Positions 23,607 to 31,653 of a stretch of DNA of 48,464 nucleotides are shown one piece after another. The DNA is from Verrucomicrobiota bacterium (GTDB taxonomy: Bacteria > Verrucomicrobiota > Verrucomicrobiia > Opitutales > Opitutaceae): the NCBI GenBank assembly GCA_016209255.1, contig JACQWL010000006.1, positions 1-48,464 on the forward strand, read 5' to 3'. Position numbers and translations under genes: made by a program. The number at the start of each line of letters is the position of its first letter. The first letter of the stretch is position 1. The notes beneath the pieces were generated by a model that was not told where the DNA came from, ran no database searches, and saw nothing but the letters and a program-made list of their open reading frames with translations.

Positions 23607-26600
23607 ATGAAAAAAATCATGACCATACCAGCACTCCGCACCAGGCAAGCCCTGGCCGCCACGCTGGCGGCGCTCCTCACCGTCTCGTTTGCCTCCGGGC
23701 AGACGGGCGATGCGGCCGCGCTCCGCCGGCTTCAGGAAGAAAACGCCGCCCTGCGCAAGCAACTCGCCGAAATCGAGGGCCGTTCCCGGCCGGCCCCCGC
23801 CCCGGCTCCTGCCGCAGCCGCGACCCCCGCCGCCCGCGCAACACCAGCGGCCACTCCGGCCGCCACGTCGATGGCGACCCCGGAGGAAGGCATCACGCTG
23901 CTGTCGCCCTTCGAGGTAAACACCGAAAAGGACCACGGCTATCTCCGCACCAATGCCGCCACCGCGACCAGGATTGGCATGGAGATCCAGAAGGTGCCGC
24001 TGAACATCTCGGTCATCTCCCGCGAATTTCTGGATGACACGAATGTCCGGTCGCTGACGGACCTGTTCCGGTACACGGCCGCCTCCGCTGGCGACACGCG
24101 TTTCGCCATGCGCGTCCCGGCCAACGAAGCGACGCCGCAGGGTGCCTTCACCATGCGCGGCTTCTCGGTCAACACCCTGATGCGCGATGGTATTTTCCGC
24201 TACACCGCCTACAGCGTGGACAACGTCGACCGTGTCGAGGTCGTCAAGGGCCCGGCGTCCGTGTTCTTCGGGCAGGGCTATCCCGGCGGTGTGATCAACT
24301 ACATCACCAAGCGCGCCACCTTCGCCAAGGTGCCGACGTCGTTCGCCTTCCTGGTCGACAACAACGGCGGCGACAAGGTCAAGTACGACCACAACGTCGT
24401 GCTTTCGAAGAAGACGGCCTTCCGCGTCGTGGGTGCGTGGGAAGATACGGTCGGCGAACGCCGTTTTGAATACAAAAAGGCATTCAACATCACACCTTCG
24501 TTCACCGTCGTGCCATTCGAGAGCGGCAAGGTGCGCGTGAATGTCGATTTCGAATACTTGAAGGAACGCTTTAACTACAACGATTACGATTGGATCTACA
24601 GTGACTTCGCCGGCTGGCAGAGCGCCGCCCGTACCGGGCAATACGGCACGTCCACGGCCACGCTGTCCAATTCCATTGCGATTCCGGGCGGTACGCCCGT
24701 CGTGCAGGCCACGACCACTCCGACGGTGGCGTATGCGACGTACATCAACAACAAGCGCATCGCGACCGGAAACCTGTCACTCCCGGCGTACACGGTCGTC
24801 AAGCGCGGCGGCTACTATATCGACAAGAGCAACGCCACGATCTATGATGAAGCGTTCAATTTTACGAGCCGCGGCTCGTGGAGTGACAACGAAGTCAAAG
24901 TGGCGACGGCCTCGATCGACTTCGTTCCGTTCACGTGGCTCAGCGGTCGCGCCGCCTGGGTCCGCGACGTGTCCAATTTCAATAACTTCGGCAACAGCGC
25001 CGTCACCACTCCTTATGCCGACGGCGTGCATTGGAACGTAGGCTTGAGCGCGGGTGGCTCCGGTTATTACCGGGAAACGAAGACATCCCTCATCGATCTC
25101 GTGTTTCAACACGACCGTTGGGGCACCAAGAACAAGCTGCTGATCGGTGGCCAGAAGTCCGACTGGCGCCAGCTTTACCTCGGCAAGGCCGCGGCTTCCG
25201 ACGTCAATCTGGCGTTTCTGCCGGGAGCGCGCAACGCAACGTCCAATCCGGATTACCCGGTAAACCCGAAAGTCTATGATTTTGGCGGCGTGCCGGTCAA
25301 TCAGGTCATCCGACAGCGCGACGGCACGATCAAACCGGTGCGCCAGATTTACACCAACTGGGACCCAGGCGCCGAAATCAGCCCCGACATCAGCGTCTAC
25401 TGGCAGGACGACCGCAACGCGCTCGACGGCTACCGCCCGACCATTCAAAGCATGTACGCCAACTACCAGGGATCGTTCCTCAACGATCGCCTGACCGTGC
25501 TGGCCGGCTACCGCGAAGAAAAGCGCTGGGAACGCTGGCAGGATCAGTCGAACAACTTCCCGTGGTACATCTTCACGGCCGACATGATTACGAACCCCGG
25601 CGCCTATCCTGAGGATGTGTGGGGCCATTCCAAGGCCTATCAACAGACCATCCCGCTCGATCAAAAAGGCCGGTCGTCGACGGCTGGGCTTTCGTTCGCC
25701 CTCACGAAACAGGTCAACGTTTATGCGTCGGCCTCGAGACTGTTCAAGTTCAACTCCGGCAATGTCGGCGGCTTCTTCCCCGGACCCGGTCTTTCGGACG
25801 AACTGGGTGTTTACCAGAGCGCCCTCGATTTTGGCGGCGGCCGCTTTACCTACCAGGGTCAGGTGATCACGTCGGTGGCCCAGGCCAAGCAGGTCATGGA
25901 AGCGAAGGGCGCGTATGCTCAAATCAAGAACGAAGCCGGCACGAACGTCGAATTCGGCGCCAAGCTCTCGACGACCGACAACCGAATCGTGGGCACGCTC
26001 TCGTTCTTCCGCGGTGAGCGCTCCAATCAGAAGCTCGACGATGGCGCGAAGCAGTCGAATTTGGAGGAGCCGTTCAACTTCAGCACCACGCTGTTTGCCC
26101 CGGGCACCTATGGTTACAACACCCGCAACTTCCGCTGGCGGACCACCGATCTGAAGAACCGGATCGAAGGCACGGAAGCTGAGGTCATCTGGTCACCGCG
26201 CCGAAACTTCCAGGCCGTGATCAATGGGTCGTGGCTCTGGACCGCAAAGACGGTTTTCGACAAGACCCGGGCCGCTCCCGGTAGCGCGGCGTACACCGCC
26301 TCGTCCGCCGCCGCCAAGATCGCCTCGGACATCTATTACAATGCCCGCCTGGAGAACGTGCCGGAATACCGCCTCAACGCCTTCGGCAAGTACACCCTCA
26401 CCGACACGGTTGCTCGCGGTGCCGCGCTCGGGCTTGGCATGCGCTATTCCTCCAAGGCGGTCGTCAGCCGCTCGGTGGACTGGAATCCCCTGGCCGGCGG
26501 CTACCAATCCGGCGACTATGTGGTGTTCGATGCCACGATTGGCTATCCTTGGGAAATCTTCGGTTACCGTCTGACGACCTCGTTGGGCGTGTACAATCTT

Positions 26601-26681
26601 TTGGACGAGAAATACTCGGAAGGTTCCTTCGCACAATCGCCCGCACGCAACTGGCTGATGACCGGCACGGTCAGATTCTAA
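23607..26681 (+). CDS. TonB-dependent outer-membrane receptor
   Basis: A 1,024-residue receptor. The long upstream ORF start at 23409 overlaps the regulator; ATG 23607 gives a Sec signal peptide (ALAATLAALLTVSFASG). A short coiled-coil (ALRRLQEENAALRKQLAEIEG) and an Ala/Pro-rich linker follow, a pattern often seen in Opitutaceae receptors. LLSPFEVNTEKDHGYLRTNAATATRIG is the TonB-proximal segment. The plug domain contains VPLNISVISREFLDD, RGFSVNTLMRDGIF and VEVVKGPASVFFGQGYPGGVINYITKR. The barrel ends with RNWLMTGTVRF, with the C-terminal Phe expected for BAM recognition. It probably imports oligosaccharides or chelates. A strong terminator follows. Confidence 0.93.
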   Translation: MKKIMTIPALRTRQALAATLAALLTVSFASGQTGDAAALRRLQEENAALRKQLAEIEGRSRPAPAPAPAAAATPAARATPAATPAATSMATPEEGITLLSPFEVNTEKDHGYLRTNAATATRIGMEIQKVPLNISVISREFLDDTNVRSLTDLFRYTAASAGDTRFAMRVPANEATPQGAFTMRGFSVNTLMRDGIFRYTAYSVDNVDRVEVVKGPASVFFGQGYPGGVINYITKRATFAKVPTSFAFLVDNNGGDKVKYDHNVVLSKKTAFRVVGAWEDTVGERRFEYKKAFNITPSFTVVPFESGKVRVNVDFEYLKERFNYNDYDWIYSDFAGWQSAARTGQYGTSTATLSNSIAIPGGTPVVQATTTPTVAYATYINNKRIATGNLSLPAYTVVKRGGYYIDKSNATIYDEAFNFTSRGSWSDNEVKVATASIDFVPFTWLSGRAAWVRDVSNFNNFGNSAVTTPYADGVHWNVGLSAGGSGYYRETKTSLIDLVFQHDRWGTKNKLLIGGQKSDWRQLYLGKAAASDVNLAFLPGARNATSNPDYPVNPKVYDFGGVPVNQVIRQRDGTIKPVRQIYTNWDPGAEISPDISVYWQDDRNALDGYRPTIQSMYANYQGSFLNDRLTVLAGYREEKRWERWQDQSNNFPWYIFTADMITNPGAYPEDVWGHSKAYQQTIPLDQKGRSSTAGLSFALTKQVNVYASASRLFKFNSGNVGGFFPGPGLSDELGVYQSALDFGGGRFTYQGQVITSVAQAKQVMEAKGAYAQIKNEAGTNVEFGAKLSTTDNRIVGTLSFFRGERSNQKLDDGAKQSNLEEPFNFSTTLFAPGTYGYNTRNFRWRTTDLKNRIEGTEAEVIWSPRRNFQAVINGSWLWTAKTVFDKTRAAPGSAAYTASSAAAKIASDIYYNARLENVPEYRLNAFGKYTLTDTVARGAALGLGMRYSSKAVVSRSVDWNPLAGGYQSGDYVVFDATIGYPWEIFGYRLTTSLGVYNLLDEKYSEGSFAQSPARNWLMTGTVRF

Positions 26682-26712
26682 TCGCCGGCTGCGCATTGCG
26701 CAAACAATCGCA

Positions 26713-26747
26713 AAGCGGAGGCCGGTTCACGGCCTCCGCTTTTTTTC
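26713..26747 (+). terminator. Intrinsic terminator after the TonB receptor gene
   Basis: AAGCGGAGGCCG, a GTTCA loop, and CGGCCTCCGCTT form a perfect 12-bp stem, followed directly by a run of T residues. This ends the TIM barrel-LacI-receptor transcription unit. Confidence 0.92.
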
Positions 26748-26907
26748 TGCACGCTTGGCGTGCCCTTTCGCGCTGTTTCATCCGGCCCTCGGCCGGGTGG
26801 TTTTCGCCGCTTTTCCCCCGAGGCATGCGCCTCGGCGCGTCACCAATCCGTCGCGCGAATCATGCATTTTTTCTCCTGAGTTATCCTCACTTGAGCCCGG
26901 ATTCATC

Positions 26908-27396
26908 ATGAAGCCCACCGATCTCGCAAGCATGGTAGTGCTGTTCATCGCCATCCTAATGTCCGGATGCCAGAACACCCGCGCCTCCCGGATTCAGGAA
27001 AACGCGGCGCTTTTTGCCTCGCTCGATCCGTTCAACCGGAAGCTCGTTTCAGATGGCCTTTTCGACCACGGCTTCACGCCGGAACTCCTCTACATGTCCC
27101 TGGGCAAGCCGAACCGGGTTGACGCCATGGAAACCGACCGCGGCCGCATCGAAATCTGGAGTTATCGGAATTTCCTCTATGGCCAGGAAGGTGCCGTAAA
27201 AATCGGTGGCAGCACCCCCGGGGCCAGACCTTCCGGCACGGTGCTTTCGTCAAGCGCGCCAGGCGGCCCCAGCTTGATGAGCACAAAGGCCAGCCCGTCG
27301 CAACCCACGGTGACCGACGTAAACGACGTCACGCTCGGCACGCTCTACATCGAATTGGTCGAGGGCCGGGTGGTGGCCGCCCGGGTCGTGCAGTAA
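26908..27396 (+). CDS. Small lipoprotein of unknown function
   Basis: A 162-residue protein when started at ATG 26908 (MKPTDLASMVVLFIAILMSGC). The LMSGC lipobox places the modified Cys near residue 21 and predicts a lipoprotein. The longer ORF start at 26755 is rejected because it would bury the signal. The mature part (FDHGFTPELLYMSLGKPNRVDAMETDRGRIEIWSYRNF) recalls small SmpA/BamE-like lipoproteins, in which a GxP turn precedes a beta-strand; this resemblance is tentative. The downstream half is Ser/Pro/Gly-rich and poorly structured. It lies between two terminators, so it is probably transcribed alone. Confidence 0.75.
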   Translation: MKPTDLASMVVLFIAILMSGCQNTRASRIQENAALFASLDPFNRKLVSDGLFDHGFTPELLYMSLGKPNRVDAMETDRGRIEIWSYRNFLYGQEGAVKIGGSTPGARPSGTVLSSSAPGGPSLMSTKASPSQPTVTDVNDVTLGTLYIELVEGRVVAARVVQ

Positions 27397-27427
27397 TCAT
27401 CCGCCAAGGCATGAGACCGCCGGCAGC

Positions 27428-27460
27428 ACGGGCGGAAACGCAAGTCTCCGCCCGTTTCAT
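27428..27460 (+). terminator. Probable terminator after the lipoprotein gene
   Basis: ACGGGCGGA and TCCGCCCGT form a perfect 9-bp stem with a 10-nt loop, followed by TTCATT. It lies 32 bp after the lipoprotein stop codon. The short T-tract makes it moderate evidence. Confidence 0.6.
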
Positions 27461-27719
27461 TGCGCCCGAAAACTACGCCGGCGGCACCTGGACGATCATT
27501 TTGCGCAATCTGGCCGCCGTGGCGCGCCTCCTCAAGGAGTCTGCCGCGCCGCCGGCGCGACGCTTAGGGCCGGCGGCGTGGAGCAACACCCGACATTCTT
27601 CGCGGATGCGTATGTCGGGATTGTGGTCGCGATTGTAGCGGACCGCGGCCACCGCGTCGGCGTCTAGAGCCGAGCCATCGATCCACCTGGCTTTGAGGCG
27701 TTCAAGCGGGAACCGGGGG

Positions 27720-28094
27720 TCATCCCAGGTCCAGATCGACGGGAGTGATCTTTGTTCGCAAATCGACATCGTTGATCGGTGCGAGCGCAAGATTGGCCCG
27801 CTGCATCTTTTTAGCAAATCTCTGATTCGCTTCGTTGACGATGGCCTCGTAAGAAACACCCGGGAGATGACGCGAAAGAAAGAGCCGCGTATTGAATTCA
27901 ATCGCGTCGGTGGCAACCGTGAGCGGCCCAGATGCCTTGGCATACCGGAACGGATTCTCGCAATGCGGATCTGCACCTCGGTGCCACGAAAACGAATGAG
28001 CGCCCCTGCTGGCAGCGGCTCGATTTCGTGGGCGGCGAGAACCATCTGGTTCTTCAACACGACGATATGGTTGCCGGTGATTTTTTCAGTCATG
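27720..28094 (-). pseudogene. Frameshifted hypothetical gene
   Basis: Reading from ATG 28094 gives MTEKITGNHIVVLKNQMVLA through ALIRFRGTEVQIRIA. The same strand in another frame then continues with ENPFRYAKASGPLTVATDAI, the stretch YEAIVNEANQRFAKKMQRANLA, and ends at TGA 27720-27722. The joint is near 27955-27965. Adding one G (GCGAGAAT to GCGGAGAAT) would join the two parts into one ~125-residue protein. In the uninterrupted frame-1 ORF the middle turns Arg/Ser-rich and implausible. The protein is not recognised. Either the gene is decayed or the assembly has a 1-base error. Confidence 0.5.
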
Positions 28095-28289
28095 GCTGGA
28101 AGGTGGAGTGAGGTTGATTTAGGGGGAGAGTCAACGTTGCCACAATGACGTTCCGGCAAAAAATTTCCTGGAAAAGCCCCGGCCGGCGCGGACATCGCCG
28201 ATCTTACCCGCTTCGTGGCAGAGGACGGAATCCGGTTGAGACAACCTGTCGGGCCGCCGCGAATCGATCCGCGGCAGATCTCCCCGCCC

Positions 28290-29786
28290 TCATCGCTCGA
28301 GCGGAGCTGCCAGCTTCCGCTGCCGGGCGCGGTAGTAGAAGTACACCGGGGCGCCAGCCAGCACGAGCACGGCGCCAAAGGCGGAGTTGATGAAACCCGG
28401 CTGCCCCGCCGCCACCGCCTTTTGGTAGCTCGCGATGTCGTTGTAGATCGTCATCACGAGGTAGCCCGCGGCGAAGAGCACGAAGATCCAGGGCACAACC
28501 GGATAGCCCGGCACCCGGAAAGGCCGGGGCGCATCCGGCAGCCGGCGGCGCAGCAGCAGCACGCCGTAGGCGGCCGCCGCATAAAAAATCCAGCTCACGA
28601 AAATCAGCGTATCGGTGAGGGTGTCGAACGTGCCGCTGAACAGCAGCACACTGCTCCACACCGCCTGGACCACGAGCGAAGCCGCCGGGGTGTGAAAACG
28701 CGGGTGCGCCGCGCCGAGAAATCGCGGGAAGACGTTCTGCCGCGCCATCGAGAAGTAAATCCGCGCGCTGGCCAGGATGGTCGCATTGCAGGCTCCAAAA
28801 GTGGAAATCACGATCGCGACGGAGATCCATATTCCACCCCCCGGCACGCAGCGTTCCGCCACGTCGGCGGCGACGAGCTTCGAGACGGCCATCTGATCGA
28901 CCGGCATCACGTAGATGTAGGCCAGCGTCATTGACAGGTAGATCGCCGTGACGATGAACATCCCGATGACCAGTCCGCGGGGAATCGTGCGCTGCGGCTC
29001 CTTTACCTCGCCGGCGATGAAGGTGAGTTTGTTCCACCCGTCAAAGGCCCAGAAGGCGCCCTGCAGTGCCGCCGCGACGGCGGCAATCATCGCCACGCCT
29101 TGCGGGCGGATCGTCGCGCTCGCAGTGGTGAAATTCGCGACGCGTCCCACTTCCGACAGGAGAAATGCCACCACTACCAACGCGAACATTCCCGCCAGCT
29201 TGGCGATGGTGGAAACATTCTGGACCATGCCGCCAAAACGCACGCCGAGGTAGTTAACCGCCGTGAGGCCGCCGATGACGGCGAGGGCAACGGCCTTGAT
29301 GCCGGCTTCCTTGAACGGGGCGATGTCGCCGATGACCGGAAGATGCAGGACGAGGCCGCCGATCGTCCCACCCAGTTCGGGCAGCGGCACGACGCGATCG
29401 AACGCCTCGGCGCACACGTAGGCCAGCGCGGCGATGGAGCCTGTCTGGACCACCGCGAAAAGCGACCAGCCGAAAAGGTACGCCACAAACGGACCGTAGA
29501 TGCGGTCGAAGTGGACGTACTGGCCACCCGTCTCCGGTATGATGCCTGCCACCTCGGCGATGCTCATCGCCCCGAAAATCGTGATCACGCCGGCGAGCAC
29601 CCAGACAAAGAGCAGCACCTCCGGCGAACCGACCTGCGCCGCCATCACGCCGGGCTTCTTGAAAATGCCGGAGCCGATGACTCCGCCGACAATGATCGTG
29701 ATGGTGGTGAACAGGCCAAGGGAGCGCAACAGTCCGGAGTCGGATTGGGCGGCGGGGGGTGGCGCGAACGGGGTCGGTTCGGTCAT
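28290..29786 (-). CDS. APC-family amino acid permease
   Basis: A 498-residue integral membrane transporter with about 12 predicted TM helices. TM1 contains the unwound GGVIGSGIFKKPG motif typical of the amino acid-polyamine-organocation superfamily, here close to LAT/YfnA-like members. SIAEVAGIIPETGGQYVHFDRIYGPFVAYLFGW and FWAFDGWNKLTFIAGEVKEPQRTIPRGL are also family hallmarks. It likely moves amino acids by proton symport or exchange across the inner membrane. Substrate specificity cannot be read. It is preceded by a repeat-rich region and has no obvious partner gene. Confidence 0.92.
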   Translation of the reverse strand: MTEPTPFAPPPAAQSDSGLLRSLGLFTTITIIVGGVIGSGIFKKPGVMAAQVGSPEVLLFVWVLAGVITIFGAMSIAEVAGIIPETGGQYVHFDRIYGPFVAYLFGWSLFAVVQTGSIAALAYVCAEAFDRVVPLPELGGTIGGLVLHLPVIGDIAPFKEAGIKAVALAVIGGLTAVNYLGVRFGGMVQNVSTIAKLAGMFALVVVAFLLSEVGRVANFTTASATIRPQGVAMIAAVAAALQGAFWAFDGWNKLTFIAGEVKEPQRTIPRGLVIGMFIVTAIYLSMTLAYIYVMPVDQMAVSKLVAADVAERCVPGGGIWISVAIVISTFGACNATILASARIYFSMARQNVFPRFLGAAHPRFHTPAASLVVQAVWSSVLLFSGTFDTLTDTLIFVSWIFYAAAAYGVLLLRRRLPDAPRPFRVPGYPVVPWIFVLFAAGYLVMTIYNDIASYQKAVAAGQPGFINSAFGAVLVLAGAPVYFYYRARQRKLAAPLER

Positions 29787-29925
29787 GCGGATGCGTGAAG
29801 TTGTGCCCGGCCGCCCTGCGGGCTGTCGAACGAATTCAGGGTGACGGTCGCGCTTTTGGATTCTTCCCCGTTCGCTCCGCTCAGGGCTTCGGCATCAAAC
29901 CCCTCAGAACGACAAACTCGGTAGT

Positions 29926-30020
29926 GCCCACGGAACACATGGAAGACACGGAACTCGGAAACTCTTCTTCCGTCTTTTCCGGGTGTTCCGTGGGCCAGAG
30001 GTTTGAACGCCTTGGATATT
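29926..30020. repeat. Dispersed TTCCGTG-type intergenic repeat, copy 2
   Basis: TGCCCACGGAACACATGGAA and CTTCTTCCGTCTTTTCCGGG with TGTTCCGTGGGCCAGAGGTT match copy 1 at 16549-16632, including the flanking GTTTGAA.GCCTTGGA. The arms form an imperfect inverted repeat. Confidence 0.7.
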
Positions 30021-30051
30021 CCTTCTGCACGAGAGTTGAGCAGACGAACAC

Positions 30052-30180
30052 CCAAAGGTGGACGGCGAGCTCCGGGCGCCGTTTGGCCGCGTCCGCCGGA
30101 GAAACGCGCCCGGATGCCTCAGATGCGCACAGGGCCTTGTCCGCCTCCGGCGGATCGCGTTCCACCTTCCAGCAACTGAA
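30052..30180. repeat. 129-bp dispersed repeat, copy 1
   Basis: From AAAGGTGGACGGCGAGCTCC to CAACTGAA this block matches 39932-40060 at roughly 85% identity by eye and the same length. Here it is intergenic; the other copy is read in frame within gspK. Confidence 0.8.
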
Positions 30181-30189
30181 ACATTCCGC

Positions 30190-31653
30190 CTACGACTCCG
30201 GCTCGACGGGATCGATGGGCACGCCCTCCTCCCGGAGGCGTTGCAGCTTGTAGGTGAGCGCGCGCCGGCTGATGGCCAGTTCCCGGGCCGTTTCCGTCCG
30301 ATTATAGTGGTTGTTGCGCAGCGCCTTCAGGATGGCCTCGCGCTCAATCTGCTCCAGGCGCTGGGCGTCGCCGGGCTCGGCCGGCCCGGCCTCCGGTTTG
30401 GCGCCCATGATTCGCGCCGGCAGATGCTCCGGCAGGACGATTTCGCCCCGCGACAGCAGGGCGGCCCGCTCCATCGCATTGCGCAGTTCACGCACGTTTC
30501 CCGGCCACCGATAGGCCTTCAAACACGCGGACACGGTGGCGGAAAAGCGCGATGGTTGCTGCGAAAATTGAGTGATGAAATGCGTCGCCAGGGGCACGAT
30601 GTCCTCCGGCCGTTCGCGCAACGGCGGGACATGCAGCTCCATCACATTGAGCCGGTAGAAGAGATCCTCGCGAAACTTTCCCGCAGCGATTTGCGCCTCC
30701 AAGTCGCGGTTGGTCGCCGCCAGCACCCGCGCGTTCGTGCGGAGATCGCGGCTCGAGCCGATCCGGCGACAGGTGCCGTCGTGGATGACGCGCAGGAGTT
30801 TCGCCTGGAGCGAGGGCGGGAGCTCGGCGATTTCATCGAGGAAAATGGTGCCGCCGTCCGCCTCCTCGAAACGCCCGATGCGCTGCTGGTGGGCGCCGGT
30901 GAACGCACCCTTTTCGTGGCCGAAGAGCTCGCTCTCCAGCAGGTTTTCCGGAATCGCCGCGCAGTTCACCTTTACGAGCGGTCCCTTCGCGCGCGGGCTC
31001 CAGGCGTGAATCACATCGGCGACAACCTCCTTCCCCACTCCGCTCTCGCCCGTAATCAAGACGCGCGTTTCGGACGGCGCAATCACGGCGGCATCGCGAA
31101 ATACCGCATGCATCAGCGGACTGACCGTGATGATGCCGGAGGGGACGCTGCGCTCCATCCGGGCCGGCGGGATCACGTGGCCGCGGCGCTCGGTGGCGAG
31201 CCGCACGGAGGCGATCAACTCGTCCAGATCGATCGGCTTGGCCAGATAGTTGACGGCCCCGTCCCGCATCGCCGCGACCGCGCTGCGGATGTTCGCGAAC
31301 GCTGTGACAAGGAGCACGGGGAGCGCCGGATGTTTTTGCCGCACACGCCGGAGGGTTTCGATTCCCGACATCCCCGGCATGCGCACGTCGCTGATCAGCA
31401 TCGCAAACGACCCCTTCCGCAACATCTCCAGCGCGGCCTCCCCCGACTCGGCCGATTCGGTGTGAAAGCCCTGGGCGCGGAGGAACGTCTCCAACAGACT
31501 CCGCTGGCCGCGGTCGTCATCCACGATGAGAATGGAGGCCGGAGCCGGGGCGTCGTCCTTCACCTGAAATTCCGCAGCCACCACTCGCTGGCGCTCGTGG
31601 CTACGAGCGCCAGCGAGTGGCTCATCCGAGGGAACGGCGGGATTTGAGTTCAT
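30190..31653 (-). CDS. NtrC-family sigma54-dependent response regulator
   Basis: A 487-residue enhancer-binding protein. The receiver domain begins at residue 40 (ASILIVDDD), with phospho-acceptor Asp89 (LISDVRMPG) and Lys139 (YLAKP). The AAA+ domain has Walker A GESGVGKE (202-209), sigma54-contacting GAFTGA (249-254) and Walker B-like GGTIFLDEI. A Fis-type HTH (NRTETARELAISRRALTYKLQRL) ends the protein. Its ATG overlaps the kinase stop as ATGA. It is the last gene of the type II secretion operon, whose upstream region carries a sigma54 promoter with two dyads. It is therefore the probable activator of that operon. An N-terminal extension of 39 residues includes a translated 40-bp palindrome. 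Confidence 0.95.
   Translation of the reverse strand: MNSNPAVPSDEPLAGARSHERQRVVAAEFQVKDDAPAPASILIVDDDRGQRSLLETFLRAQGFHTESAESGEAALEMLRKGSFAMLISDVRMPGMSGIETLRRVRQKHPALPVLLVTAFANIRSAVAAMRDGAVNYLAKPIDLDELIASVRLATERRGHVIPPARMERSVPSGIITVSPLMHAVFRDAAVIAPSETRVLITGESGVGKEVVADVIHAWSPRAKGPLVKVNCAAIPENLLESELFGHEKGAFTGAHQQRIGRFEEADGGTIFLDEIAELPPSLQAKLLRVIHDGTCRRIGSSRDLRTNARVLAATNRDLEAQIAAGKFREDLFYRLNVMELHVPPLRERPEDIVPLATHFITQFSQQPSRFSATVSACLKAYRWPGNVRELRNAMERAALLSRGEIVLPEHLPARIMGAKPEAGPAEPGDAQRLEQIEREAILKALRNNHYNRTETARELAISRRALTYKLQRLREEGVPIDPVEPES
31581..31620. repeat. Perfect 18-bp-arm palindrome inside the response-regulator gene
   Basis: CCACTCGCTGGCGCTCGT, a GGCT loop, and ACGAGCGCCAGCGAGTGG form a perfect hairpin. 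It encodes about residues 12-25 of the regulator (PLAGARSHERQRVV), upstream of the receiver domain, and lies 31 bp into the gene. It could hinder translation of the activator after the coupled ATGA, or be a REP-like insertion. Confidence 0.75.

Larger units (their letters stand above)
27397..28289. other. 893-bp region with a terminator and a gene remnant
   Basis: Apart from the terminator-like hairpin at 27428-27460 and the probable frameshifted minus-strand gene (27720-28094), no intact gene is supported. Minus-strand frame 1 at 27473-27719 (WDDPRFPLERLKARWIDGS, DADAVAAVRYNRDHNPDIRIREE) looks protein-like and may be the tail of the same remnant or a separate decayed gene. The last ~195 bp before the permease stop hold nothing recognisable. 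Confidence 0.5.
29787..30189. other. 403-bp intergenic block made of three dispersed repeats
   Basis: Between the permease start and the response-regulator stop lie three repeats: a CAGGGTGACGG/GCTGTCGAAC-type unit at about 29800-29895, the TTCCGTG repeat (29926-30020) and the 129-bp repeat (30052-30180). No gene is supported. The promoter of the permease must lie within or just before the first repeat. Confidence 0.65.

Noticed and set aside
27693-28148. 151-aa plus-strand ORF
   Set aside because: Low-plausibility composition and antisense to better protein-like minus-strand segments.
30058-31647. 529-aa plus-strand ORF
   Set aside because: Antisense shadow of the sigma54 activator, which has complete receiver, AAA+ and HTH motifs.
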